Shown here piece after piece: positions 1-11,230 of a stretch of DNA of 64,000 nt. The notes below the pieces were generated by a model that was not told the origin of the DNA, did no database searches, and saw only the letters and a list, made by a program, of their open reading frames with translations. Made by a program: the position numbers and the translations under genes. Within the stretch, counting starts at the first letter, position 1. The number at the start of each line of letters is the position of its first letter. Source of the DNA: Panax quinquefolius (lineage: Eukaryota; Streptophyta; Magnoliopsida; Apiales; Araliaceae); the NCBI GenBank assembly GCA_020205615.1, contig CM035173.1, positions 49,652,617 to 49,716,616 of the forward strand, in the 5' to 3' direction.

Positions 1-1078
1 TCCAATGATTAAGTCTTGACTGTGATCTCTTGCCCATATATTTCCTATTGGAACATCTGTCCTGATGCCTTCTTGTCTGCGACCTTCAAGATTAATTTCA
101 GCTTCTTGATGTGGAGGTTCATTGTCTTGCGTAGTTCTCTCTACGATCTCCTCTTCTTGCTCGACGAGTTCATTTTCTAGAACTACGATCGTGGTGTTGA
201 GCTCAACAACTTCATCTGAATTGTCATTTATAGTGTCTTGAGGCACTGTTTTGCCCAAGTTTCTTTTTGTTGAACACTCTATAAGCCTTACTGTCTGTGG
301 CATATCTTAGAAAGATTCTTTCGTCTGACTTGGGTTGGAACTTTGTCAGATACTGCTTCCCATTATTGAGAATGTAGCATGCACAGCCGAATACATGGAA
401 GTAGCTGACATTTGGCTTTCTTCCTTTTCACAGTTCGTAGGGAGTCTTCTTAATCGTAGAGTGTGTAAGCGATCTGTTCTGAGTGTAGCATACAGTGTTG
501 ACAGCTTCTACCCAGAAGTATTCAGGCAGATGGGCTGCTGCTAGTAGAGTTCTTCTAGCCTTTATCAACGTTCTGTTCTTTCTCTCGGCTACTCCATTTT
601 GTTGAGGGGTTCGCGGAGCTGAAAAGTTGTGACTGATGCCATTGTGTGTGCATAATTTATCCATCTTAGAGAAGTCAAATTCTCTGCCATGATCACTCCT
701 TATAGCCTTGATTTTCTCCCCTTTCTCGTTCATCACTAGTCTGAATATTTTGATTAATTTGGAGCTAGTTTCGTCTTTTGAGTTTAGCAAGAACACCCAT
801 GTGAATCTAGTGTAGTCATCCACTACGACCAGTTAGTATCTCTTCCCTCCAAGGCTCATTGTTGGAATTCGCCCAAATAGATCCATGTGAAGCAGTTGCA
901 GAGGTTTTTCAATTGAGTTGACAGTTTTGCTCTTAAATGATCTTCTAGTCTGTTTTCCAAGTTGACAGGCATTGCATGGCCTTTCTTTGACGAAGTTGAA
1001 CTTGAGTAAGACTGCTGCTAGATCCTTGGAGGTCAGTTTAGAATGCTTTTGAAGTTGAGATGAGACAATCTTCTATGC
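1..1078 (-). pseudogene. Copia element I: integrase core and post-integrase linker of pol (partial)
   Basis: This is the middle of a Ty1/copia polyprotein read on the minus strand. An open stretch at 428-823 carries the integrase catalytic core, which inserts the cDNA copy into chromosomal DNA. It contains MDDYTRFTWVFLL, the IRSDHGREF aspartate region, and PQQNGVAERKNRTL with the catalytic glutamate. From about 330 down to 1 lies the acidic linker between integrase and reverse transcriptase; the reading IWARDHSQDLIIG is visible at 1-60. The piece runs off the left window edge, so its reverse transcriptase is not seen. It is cut at 1078 by solo LTR A and resumes at 6543. Frame breaks and lack of continuity mark it as dead. 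Family assignment is secure; the Sirevirus clade is an inference from the sister copy at 21095-28283. Confidence 0.9.
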
Positions 1079-4000
1079 TGTAAGACCCCAACTTATTATA
1101 AATAAAATTGATTTTTCTCTATTCATTATTCTAAATTAATATGGTGTTAATTTGATATAATGCTTTGGTTATGGGTAAAATGTGCAAATTTTGCAAAATA
1201 AGCAAGTGGTTATAAAATATTCATTTCTGTCGGGAAATATTCATTTGGTCGTGGAATATTCTTTTTGTCGGGAATATCCGTACGATGGCACAGTCAATTG
1301 TGGGCCCCATAACGAAATAACTGTCAGATGAAGAAAACGACAAAGTATGAGTTTTTATGAATAATCTACAGTAATTGTTACCAATTAACACCGCTGGGTT
1401 ACCCGGAAGTTAAAATACGATAATATGCGTGGTCAGCAAGATAGTACTCAGATTACATGAAGATTGTTGAATTATTGATTCGTAAGTGAGCAAGGCCGCT
1501 ACTCAATAATTGTTACAATAGTTACCGCTCAATATTTTATTTTATTGATTCAATAATTGTCGCATTGATAGTTTATATTATTGTTGTTTCAATAATTATC
1601 ATCGCATGATTTCCCATTATCGATCAATAATTCATATTATTTGAATAATATTATCGATAACATTATTGCAATGTTTAGAAAGTTCTATCAAGGAGAGGTT
1701 TGGTCACCTAATTGCCGCAAGAAGTGAGAAATCCTTATTGAAAGCCCCTCTTCCTGAACCGTCTGGTTGTCATAGTGTGATTATGTAATATTATTTGTGA
1801 ATAATTAATTATTGATTTATATGATAAGGAAATATTTATTTGATATAATTGATGGATATATTTATTTTATGTGGATATAATTGAAGGAATTAATGCTGAG
1901 GTATTTTATCAGTATTTTGTCGGAAGGAAAGTATTAAAAATCACCCGTTTATGGATTTCGGATATTTTCTGTTTGGAATTTGGAAAAACTCAAAGCTACA
2001 AGGTTGTAGAGAATTTGATTTCATGCGAAATGGACATAAAATTTGTATTTTTCTATTTTCTATGAATTGTTGAAGTTTCGAAAAATAAAATAATTTTTAT
2101 TAAATTTATGGGTGGGACCCACTTTTGGTTGGTGTTAATAACATGTGGGCTGCTGAAATTTCATAAATGAGGGGTTGATGGCTTTCAAAGCATGCGTAGA
2201 AAAAATGAGAATAAATAATATTAATTTATTGTTTTAGTCTCCTATGGCGTTCTAGCATTTTCCTATAAATAGACGCTTAGGTTAGAATTGAAAATCACAC
2301 CAGAAATAAGTTTTCTTTCTCTCTAGATTCTCGAGCGTATTTTTGTGAGTATTTTGATACTTTGAGAGTTGCTGTTTGGTACAAGTTTCCTTCGGCTTTC
2401 TATCCGATATTCTGATTAGAAGTACCGTTATTTTGAGGTAAGGGATGTTATTTTCTTCTTAAATGATATTATTTTCTTCAATATCATTATGCCGAAATAT
2501 TGGTTGTGACGCCCCCAAAATAGGTCCATTCCATCCAACCCATTCTGAGTCGCCAAATACATGGTACAGAAATAACTACAACTTTATTATTACAACATAT
2601 AAACTGTGAGTTTAAATACGATATTGACATCTGTACAATATCCACACGCAAATAAATCCCCATCATAATTATTGATACATTATTTTACAAAATGGTGAGG
2701 ACTACTAAACAACTCTCTCTGTAACCTTCATTCCATACCCCGACTAAGTACTCGCTACATTCTCGCCTCCCGAGAAGAAAAATGGAACAACAAGGAAAAG
2801 GGTGAGCTCAACTAGCCCAAGAAGAATATTATGACTAAGATAATATACAACAAATTATCGTTAGTCTTCAACAGGAAAAATCTAATAGAATACAATAGAC
2901 AACCGGCTTTAAATCAATAATCGCAATGAAACAACAATTCATTAGAAGAGTTAAGTAGAGAATGCAAACTACTATCTTCTATATATGAATTTAAAAGTTC
3001 ATCGTCGATATTTTATCCCCGTAACATCAATCAATATATATCCGAATCAAATATTCATCTTTTGCACTACAGCCAAAGATATTCATCGATCGGTCATGTT
3101 CATCTCAACACTGCTCATCTTTGCACTACGGGCCAAAGATATTCAACAATCGCATGTGTTCATCTCAACACTGCTCATCTTTGCACTATGGGCCAAAGAT
3201 ATTCTTCAAGAAATCATTCATCTTTGCACTACATAGTGCCAAAGATATTCAAGAATATCATCATTTAGGATCCGAGGATGATGAAAAATATTTCAAAGAA
3301 AACGAATCCAAAGAAACAAAAGAACAAGTATTATGGATTCGTACTTTAAACAATCCGAGTTCAAAATACTTCATAAATAATCATATCAAGTAAAATTCAA
3401 GAATGATCAAAACATGGATACAATCAAAGCTAGTATCCATAATAGATATTTTGACGAAAAAGAAGAAATTTCATTTTTCGGTGAATAGTGCCGTATTCGT
3501 GAATAAAGTCAGATATCGTGAATAGTCAGAGTATCGTGAATAAGTAACTCAAACACCAAAGATAGAAATTTCACAAAAAACATCTTCACGCTTCATGAAT
3601 AGTACTTTCGTGAATAGTAACTCGTGAATAGTAACTCATAAATAGTAACTCGTGAATAAGAACTCATGAATAGTAACCCCATACGAAAAAGTTTCAAATT
3701 TGATAAAAAGTTTCAACCAATATTTTAGCATAATGATATTGAAGAAATAATATCATTTGAGAAGAAAATAACATTCCTTACCTCGTAAAGACAGTACTTC
3801 TAACTGAAACACCTGATATAGGCTATGACTTGAACTTACACCATATAGCAATACTCAAAATATACTCAAAATACTCACAAGAATACGCTCGATAATATAG
3901 AGAGAAAAACTTCGCTTTAGTGTGATTTTCAATTCTAACCTAAGACCTTATTTATAGAAATTGCTTAGAACACAAAAGCGTAAAATTGAATATAATATTA

Positions 4001-6542
4001 ATATAATTATACAAATTTTCCTTAGCCCACCTTTTGGTCAAAAACACCACCTTGTCCAAAAAAAACACAAAATGTTTTCTAAAAAATAATTTAAACTCAA
4101 AAATCAATTTTTAGATAAAAAAAATTCATAAAAATCTAATAGAATACTGATAAATGAAAAATGTCACAAACAACAATTAATTAGAAAGAGTTAAGTAGAA
4201 ATCTGACTACTATATATGAATTTAAAAGTTCCACATATGTTAAATTCAAAAAACACACCAGCCACACATGTTAATGATGTCCAAAAAAAATACAAAAATG
4301 TTTTTCTAACAAAAATAATTTAAACTCCAAAAATCAATTCACACCCGATATAATCAAACTTCAATAATTCACAATAAATAACTCTTTTATCGAAAATTCG
4401 AATCTCGCGAATTTTTATAGGAAATTCAATTCTCTACAACTTTGTAAAGAAAGTTTGTCCAAATTCCAAATGTAAATTGACCAAAACCACAAACGGGCGA
4501 TTTTACAAGCTATAATCAAATTTCTACACAATAATTGTGTCCACCAACACACAAAATATGTGTTAAACATTTAATGCCACAAAATACTCTTCCTCCTCAT
4601 ATACTCATATATCCCACATTCATTGTAAAAATATCACCGCTAATATATTATTAAAATAATATATTTAAATGAATTATTTTATCGTAAAAAGATAAAATAT
4701 TAATTTTCAACAATTGTCATTTTAAAATTTTTCTCCATCTATATCCACATAAAATCAATATTTTCATCATCATATGAATCAATAATTAATTATTCACAAA
4801 TAATATTACGTAATCACAATATCGACAACCAGCAGCCTCCTGAAAGAGGGGCTTTCCAATAAAAATTTCTTCTTCTTGCGCACGCAATTAGGTGACCAAA
4901 CCTCTCCTTGTATGTAACTTTCTAGACATTGCCAATAATGTTATCTAATAATATTATTCAGATAATATGAATTATTGCTTCGATAATAAAAAATAATCGT
5001 GTAATGACAATTATCAAACAACAACAATATAAAATATCAACGCAATAATTATTGAATCAATAAAATAAAATATCGAATAATAATTACCGTAAAAATTATT
5101 GAGTAGTGTCTTCACGTAAGAATCAATAATTGGTGCAATACCGCAGCTACTATTCAACAACGCGTATTAGTGTGTTTTAACCACCGTATTCCAACAAAGA
5201 TAATCTGTAATAACTACGCCATTATTTATAAACAACTTATATTTGTCGTTTCTTCATCCAATCGCTTTCCGTTATGGGCCCACAAAGATCAAGGCGTCAG
5301 ATTTAATATTCCCTACGCTAAAGAAGAATATTCCACGACCAAACGAATATTCCCCGACAACAATGAATATTTTATAACCACTTGCTTATTCGAAATATTT
5401 GCGTATTTTACCCATAACTATCCACATTAATCAAATCAACCCTTACTATTTCAAAATAATAAATAGAGGAAATTCCATTTTATTAAAAAAAAAATTTGGG
5501 GTCTTACATTGGTGAACTTTTTAATCAAATTTAAAACTTTTTGTGTCAGGATTACTATTCACGTATACGACACTATTCACGAATACGACACTATTCACCA
5601 AAAAATGAAAATTTTCTTCTTTTTGACCAAGATGTCTATTATGGTTAATATCTTTGATTGTATCTATGTTTTGATCTTTATTTTGAATTCTGTTTCACAA
5701 TTGGTTATTATGAAGTATTATCGATCTTGGATAAACCTGCTATACTTAATCCTCAATATTTGTTCTTCCCTCTTTCACCGGATTCGCTTTTTTAAAAATA
5801 TTTTCATCATCCTCACCCCTAAATGATGATATTTCAATATCTTTGGCCCGTAGTGCAAAAGATGAATGATTAACTAATGAATATCTTTGGCCCGTAGTGT
5901 AAAGATGAACAGTGTTGAGATGAATACGACCAAACTCAGTGAAATAAATGAATATCTTCGTGTAGTGCAAAAGATGAATATTTGATTAAAAGATGTATAT
6001 TGATTGATGTTATAGGGATAAAATATTGATGATGGACTCTTAAATCTTAGAAGATAGTAGAATTCATTCTCTACGTGACTCTTCTAATGGATTGTTGTTT
6101 CCGCTGTATTTGTTGATCTAAAACTTATTGTCTATTATATTCTATCAGATTTTTCCCTGTTGAGGACTAACGATAATTTGTTGTATATTATCTTAGTCAT
6201 AATATTCTTTACTGGGCTAGTTGAGCTTACCCTTTTCCTTTTTGTTCCATTTTTCTTCTCAGGAGATAAGAACATAGCAGGATCGAGTCGGGGTATGGAG
6301 TGATGGTTTTAAAAAGATGTTTTAGCAGTCCTCACTATTTCTCGTAAAATAGTGTATGAATAATTGTAATGAGGACTTATTTGGGTGTGGATATTGTCTA
6401 GAAGACAATATTTGTATTTAAACTCACAGATGTGTTGTCGATTTTGCACGCATTGTCAGATTATCAAGTTGTAGTTTGCTTTCTGTACCATGTATTTGGC
6501 GACTCAGAATGGGTGTTGTATACCTATTTTGGGGGCGTCACA
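1079..6542 (+). mobile_element. Solo LTR A of a Tekay/Del-like Ty3/gypsy family, interrupted by LTR B
   Basis: The element starts TGTAAGACCCC and ends GGGGGCGTCACA, replacing nothing in the copia gene around it; the copia sequence continues across it. Flanks TATGC (1074-1078) and TGTGC (6543-6547) look like a diverged 5-bp target duplication. Without the nested copy B (2505-5508 plus its TTGGT duplication) it is about 2.45 kb. The family is assigned because relative D (30825-33439) sits directly after a gypsy polypurine tract and pol gene. A TATAAATA box lies at 2264-2271. An apparent splice donor GAG|GTAAGG is at 2438, and a pyrimidine-rich acceptor ends TTCTTCTCAG at 6262. Short ACTATTCAC repeats (about 5550-5600) and three GGCCCGTAGTGC-type phrases (5830-5970) lie in the leader. 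Open stretches inside it are not convincing genes. Confidence 0.88.
2505..5508 (-). mobile_element. Solo LTR B (same family as A, inverted), 3004 bp
   Basis: On the plus strand it reads TGTGACGCCCCC to GGGGTCTTACA, the exact reverse of LTR A's ends. It is flanked by a perfect 5-bp duplication, TTGGT at 2500-2504 and 5509-5513. It sits in LTR A about 65 bp past A's apparent splice donor. In its own minus-strand sense it has a TATA box (plus TATTTATA, 3949-3956) and a donor (GT at plus 3780-3781), but the acceptor AG has become GG near 2770. Four copies of a GCACTACGGGCCAAAGATATTC-type phrase occur between about 3060 and 3250, some inside a tandem repeat of roughly 60 bp. A GTGAATAGTAACTC minisatellite lies at about 3480-3690. 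The open frames at 2985-3393 are products of the tandem repeat, not genes. Confidence 0.92.
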
Positions 6543-7292
6543 TGTGCCATAACCAACTCATTTCTTCAGATGTTTTAGGCAGAAAGCATATCGTCTCGTT
6601 CGAGCTTAGTTGATCAAGATTGACAGTATATACATTGCCTTCTCTTGTTTCAGTTAGCTTTATAGAGGATGTCTTCAAGTCTCTGACTTGACATTGATTA
6701 TTGAGAAAAGTGACTTGATGACCCTTGTCGCAGAGTTAACTTATGCTCAGAAGATTATGTCATAAACCTTCCACATAGGCTACTTTACTGAAAGATATTA
6801 CACCATTCCCAGCTGAGTCATATCCTCTTGTCTTGCCAGAGCTATTGTCTCCAAATATAACTGACAGACCTTCCTTCTCTATGTAATATCATGTGCCTTG
6901 AGCATCCACTGTCCAGATAACAGGTTGTGATTGTGGAGCTTGGTTCTTGTGGTAAGGTAAAACTCTCATTTTAGTACCCATACGTGCATGGGTCCTACTT
7001 TGTTAGTACCCTTGGGAACCCATATTTGCTTAATTCTGGGTTTCACATACATAGGATTATGGTAGCATATTACAGCCTTATGACCAGTCTTATTACATAC
7101 AAAATATCTAATATAATGCATGCTTGTGTGTGTGTGTGGATTCTTCCTCCATTTGGACTTATGTGGGTTTTTTGCAATTCTTCCTTTATAATTATTCTCC
7201 TTTTTCCATATGTCCTTGTGTTTCATGACTTGTGAAGAGTGGGGCTTAACTCTTCTGTTCCTTTCTAGTTGGTTCGCGGAGTTGATTTTACT
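6543..7292 (-). pseudogene. Copia element I: pre-integrase, protease and second zinc-knuckle region
   Basis: This continues the copia polyprotein interrupted at 1078. Reading leftward on the minus strand it holds a CCHC-like knuckle (a C-N-K-T-G-H-K core near 7050-7100), the GTNKVGPMHVWVLK stretch that precedes the aspartic protease, and degraded protease and GAG-pre-integrase sequence (6543-6960). Protease cuts the polyprotein into its parts. A block of roughly 30 bp that is present in the sister copy around 24080-24120 is missing near 6880-6900, so this protease is damaged. A CA/TG run at about 7121-7138 encodes a His-Thr repeat just before the knuckle, as in the sister copy at 24343-24360. 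The region is dead because the frame is not continuous. Confidence 0.82.
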
Positions 7293-9077
7293 TCACTCTA
7301 CGATCTTTCGAGGTTGGAGAGTAGAGAGTGAGTTACTCTTCTCTTTTCTGAAACCTAGGCCAACATGAGATTCTTTATTCCTTGGAGCATAGGGTGGATC
7401 TGAAAAGGAGGGTTGGACTGGTTCTTCCTTCTGTAAGGATTTCACAAATGTAATGCTTCTACTAAAATTTGAAACATTACTAAAACTAGTTTCCTTTATC
7501 TTTTCCACATATGGTTCTGAGGTGGGTTCCCCAAAACCTAAACCTGTTCTGTTAGAAGCACTTCTCTGATTGGAGATTAGGGAGTCCATGGAAGAAGAGG
7601 ATTTATTCCATGTAGAGATTGTCCTTTCTAGTTCCTCAATTTTAGAGGTCAGACTTGACTCTCTTTGTGCATTAAGTTCATTGGTTTATTTTAAGAACTT
7701 ATTCTCAGCTTCAAATTTATAGAGAGAGTTAGTACTTAAAAGAGCTATTTCCAGTTCTTCCTGAACTTTTTCTTTCTCTTTTTGAAGAAGAGAATAATCT
7801 TTGGACAGAACTCTGAACCATTTCATGTATTGATGCAGATCGGATGTTATGCCATATAGAGCAGTTCTTAAGTCATCAATGTCTACATCGGGAGAGTTAA
7901 AGTCAAATACCTCATCGATACTTACTTTAAGTATGTCAGATTTCTTCTTATCCTTTGTATGTTTGGCCATCAGACAAAGATTTGCCACTTGAGGATCTTC
8001 ATCATCTCCATATTCAGGAGTTGAGTCGTTGTCTGAGTCACTCCACGATCCTCTGGCCACAAGACCTTTATCTTTCTTCTGGAGCCTCTTGTTGCCTTTG
8101 AATTCTTTCTTTGAATTTGATCTTTTCTTTAGTTCTTCTCTGAGAGGTTTGTTACAGTTTTTAATCAAATGGCCAGGCTTTTTGCAATTGTAGAATAAGT
8201 CGTTTATTTGCTCCTGACTATTGTAGTTGTTGATTTTCTTAGGTTTGCTGATTCTGCCTTGATGCATGAACCTTCTGAGTCTTCTTACCAGCATAGCAAA
8301 GTCCTCGTCATCATGTTCATCATAGTCAGAGTTATTTTCAGTGTTGCCTTTGGAGATGTTATATATTGCTTTAAGAGCAACTCCGTTGTCTTTCTTTCTT
8401 CCTTCATATAGAGTTTCTGCTCGTTGAGTCAGCTCCAGTTCATATGTGAGAAGGTTGCCATATAACTATTGAACAGCCATTTCATGGAAATTCTTTGACT
8501 CTTCGATGGCAGTGATTTTGGCATCCCACTTGCTAGGTAAAGCTCTCATGAACTTTATGATTAGATCTTTATTTGATAGATCTTTCCATAGGCTCCTGAG
8601 AGAGTTGAGCCGCATTCAATCTTTCGTAGAGTGGAAGTGACATTTTCTCCTTGAACGTGTGCAAACATTTCATATTCTTTGAGTCGAGAGAGATTACTTG
8701 TTTTCTCTGACTTCTTTTGTTCCTTCATGCATGATGAGCAATGCTTCCCATACTTCCTTTGTTGTTTTGCTATCGACCACATTCTCAAATAGGTCATCTT
8801 CTAAAGATTGGAATAAAATGTTCTTAGCCTTTTTGTCGAGTTGGACAGTTGTCAGTCCATTCTTCTTTGACCTTGTTCGAATTCTGTTTGGGTCGTCTAC
8901 AGTAGGAGCAAGCTTAGTAGGAATGTAGGGCCCATTTTGAACAATTTCAAATAGATCTTCATCTATTGAATCCATGTAGGCTTGCATACGAACTTTCCAG
9001 TTGGCGTACTTATCTTTGTTACACATAGGTGGCTTGCTGCCTCCTCCAGTCTTTGATTCACTTATTAGATGTGCCAT
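7293..9077 (-). pseudogene. Copia element I: gag (capsid-like) gene, broken
   Basis: This encodes the gag structural protein that packages element RNA. The start codon is at 9077-9075, 36 bp inside the primer-binding site, giving MAHLISESKTGGGSKPPMC at the amino end. Then follow an UBN2/retrotransposon-gag type helical region (WKVRMQAYMDSIDEDLFEIV), a CCHC knuckle near 8130-8200, an acidic middle (SWSDSDNDSTPEYGDDEDPQ), and a probable coiled coil rich in Lys and Glu (about 7680-7860). The first cysteine of the knuckle is replaced by Phe (LFYNCKKPGH), so zinc binding is probably lost. There are frameshifts near 8690 and 8300 and a stop near 7680. The two sister copies (26560-28283 and 37949-39391) confirm the order. 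Confidence 0.88.
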
Positions 9078-9113
9078 TGGATCTACTTAAGCTTTGTAGG
9101 CTATTTGATAGAA

Positions 9114-9128
9114 CCTGCTTTGATACCA
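9114..9128 (-). other. Primer-binding site of copia element I
   Basis: The minus strand reads TGGTATCAAAGCAGG two bases after the LTR end. It matches the usual complement of the 3' end of initiator tRNA-Met (TGGTATCAGAGC) with one change. Minus-strand cDNA synthesis would start here. Confidence 0.85.
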
Positions 9129-9130
9129 AT

Positions 9131-10407
9131 TGTTAGTTCCCAGAGGCACAATAGTTATAGCAGTTATATATAAGACACAGTGATTTTAAGTGGTTCAGAG
9201 CACTCAAGGCTTCTAGTCCACTCTTCTACTCCACGGGTAGAAAATCCACTAAGGATATCTTTACAATCTTTGAATCACTTAGATTCCTTCAAGACCAGCA
9301 GTCTTGGAACTTCTTAGTTCACTTAGAACTCTTCAAGTCCAGCAGGCTTGGAATACAGTTGATGAGAGTTGAGTTCTTGAGTTGTGCTACTCAGTTGTAG
9401 TTAAGCATACGTTCGAAAGAACTTAGTAGTAGAGCAAGCTTTTCTTTCTTGATCGTAGAGTTTTGGACATTGAGTTTTTTTGAGATTTTGTTTTGTACAT
9501 GCTTATTGTTGCATCTATGTCTAATTTGTTTATAAAGGAGCCTTTGAAATGTGTCCGTTGAAGGCATCCGTTGTAGCATTTAATGTATCACACATTTCTG
9601 AGAACTGATGTTGACTTCCTGGAAATCTGCTATTCTGTAGTCTGGTCCACTGACACAACAGACTGCTTTCTCACCTAACACCTGAAAAGATGATTTTTAG
9701 CAAGCATGTAATCCTTTCTTTAGCTTCTTCTATACGCTTCTTCGATTGATATTAAGGATGAGTGTTGGATCATTGGGATTCCCAAAATCTCAACGTCTAT
9801 AAGCCATTTTTCATTTTTTATACTTCATCCTTCAGCAAATGGACGAAGCTCAGTGCTTCTGATGCTGACTAGAGAGACACTGCGATTATTATCTTTGTAT
9901 CACGATCGTTGTGTCTTGTCATGTTCGTGCTTGATTTAGCCTTGATCGAAGAGAACAATACGATTTCTCTTAAGCTCTGATAGACTACGATCTCTACTTG
10001 CTTGTTTTCCAGACTCCACGATTTCTAGAGCTGACTGCGATTCTTGACTTGAAGGTAGGCGCTCGGACTATCTTCACGATTCTGAGTGTAGCTTCCAAGG
10101 CAGACTACGATTTTGAAGTAACTTTTTCGATACTCCACGATTCGGCTTTGGCTTCTGCAATCTCTCGGCTGGCTTGACAGACTACGATTTTATTGAGCTT
10201 ATCTATTACATTTCAAAATAAATCATCCTAATAGCTTTGATCTTTCTTCTATACATTCATTTACAGAATGATAAACATTAAGCACAGATCAACCTAACAA
10301 TTTTGATCTACCATCTAAGTCCTTGTACATATGTTCTTTGAAGGACTTTACACATAAAACATATTTATTTACTTTCAACATCAAATTTTAATATGCAATT
10401 CCCAACA
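9131..10407 (-). repeat. Copia LTR shared by elements I and II (1277 bp)
   Basis: In the minus sense it begins TGTTGGGAATTGCATATT and ends GGGAACTAACA. It matches the LTRs at 28337-29777, 39445-40841 and the split one at 11231-15284. On its left is a primer-binding site (9114-9128), so it is the 5' LTR of element I. On its right is a polypurine tract (10408-10422), so it is also the 3' LTR of element II. A TATA-like TTTATAAA lies near 9530. The U3 part (about 9880-10195) holds roughly ten copies of a short TACGATT or CACGATT word spaced about every 30 bp. Confidence 0.9.
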
Positions 10408-10422
10408 ATCTCCCTCTATTTG
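10408..10422 (-). other. Polypurine tract of copia element II
   Basis: The minus strand reads CAAATAGAGGGAGAT immediately before the LTR's TGTTGGG. This is the expected place and composition for the plus-strand primer. The next ~200 bp to the right, up to 10624, is non-coding 3' untranslated sequence with nothing else recognised. Confidence 0.8.
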
Positions 10423-10624
10423 ATGTTGACATAACCAAGGAGATTTGCATCATAACATCAATTTCTAAATACAGGATGCTAGAAAGTAAATATGACTTGG
10501 TGTTTCAATGAGCAGCTGAAATCTCTAGAGAATAAGCATGAATTTATTGATGTTGTGAAACAAATATTACATTTTAGCATAGTTACATCAATAAGAAATA
10601 AATTTCAACTTATCTCTATCTCCT

Positions 10625-11230
10625 CTACCTTTTGCTCCATGGAGGATTGTCATGCTCTGCAGCTCTCCTTCTCCTGCTGGCTTTATCTCTCCATGCAATA
10701 TCGTCTAGCTCACTTTGACTTAGCCTTTCTCCATGATCATGTCTATTCATAAAGGCAGGATCTCCAATCGGAATGTTAAATCAAGTAGTGGTTACTCCTT
10801 ATGAGCTAAGAGATGGCCCTTGACTCCTTAACGATTGCACCATGAGAATTGGTTGGTGCTGTTACTGTTCAGTTCATGGAGTCTGATAGCGAAGTTGTCT
10901 TGAAGGAGCACTCCTTAAGGATTGAGCAATTTGTTTTCCTTTGCCTCTTCCTATGCCTTTCTCTCCTTCCTCTTTAATCCCCCCCTTTTTGTCAGCATCC
11001 AGAGTTCGAATGTCTTCTGACAGACGATTCATGCCTTGAACAAGTTCATGGAGTTGACTCCTTGACTGAGCAATGTCTTCACGATTTTCTTGAACGAGAG
11101 AATCAATTTTTGATTTATGTTTTTGCAGAATGGCCAAGACATCGTCCATTTGTTTCATCTGATTCATAGAATATGCTTGGAATTCAGTCATAGAGGATTG
11201 TAGGCTAGAAATATTTTCCATAATGAGTTT
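10625..11230 (-). pseudogene. Copia element II: C-terminal part of the extra ORF downstream of pol
   Basis: This is the end of a long open frame that lies between pol and the 3' LTR, the position where Sireviruses often carry an extra or env-like gene. 10874-11221 encodes 115 residues with a regular heptad-like pattern (MENISSLQSSMTEFQAYSMN at its start) and many Gln, Asp and Lys, so a coiled coil is likely. The charged tail GERLSQSELDDIAWRDKASR reads at about 10650-10750 and stops at 10627-10625. A stop at 10874 and frame changes between 10741 and 10873 break it. The upstream parts are at 15285-15505 and 18021-20520, separated by solo LTRs. Function is unknown; I do not claim an envelope role because no signal peptide or membrane segment is visible here. 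Confidence 0.65.

Noticed and set aside
5170..5430. 86-residue plus-strand frame in LTR B
   Set aside because: It lies in U3 of a solo LTR on the opposite strand to its promoter, with no conserved match in other copies.
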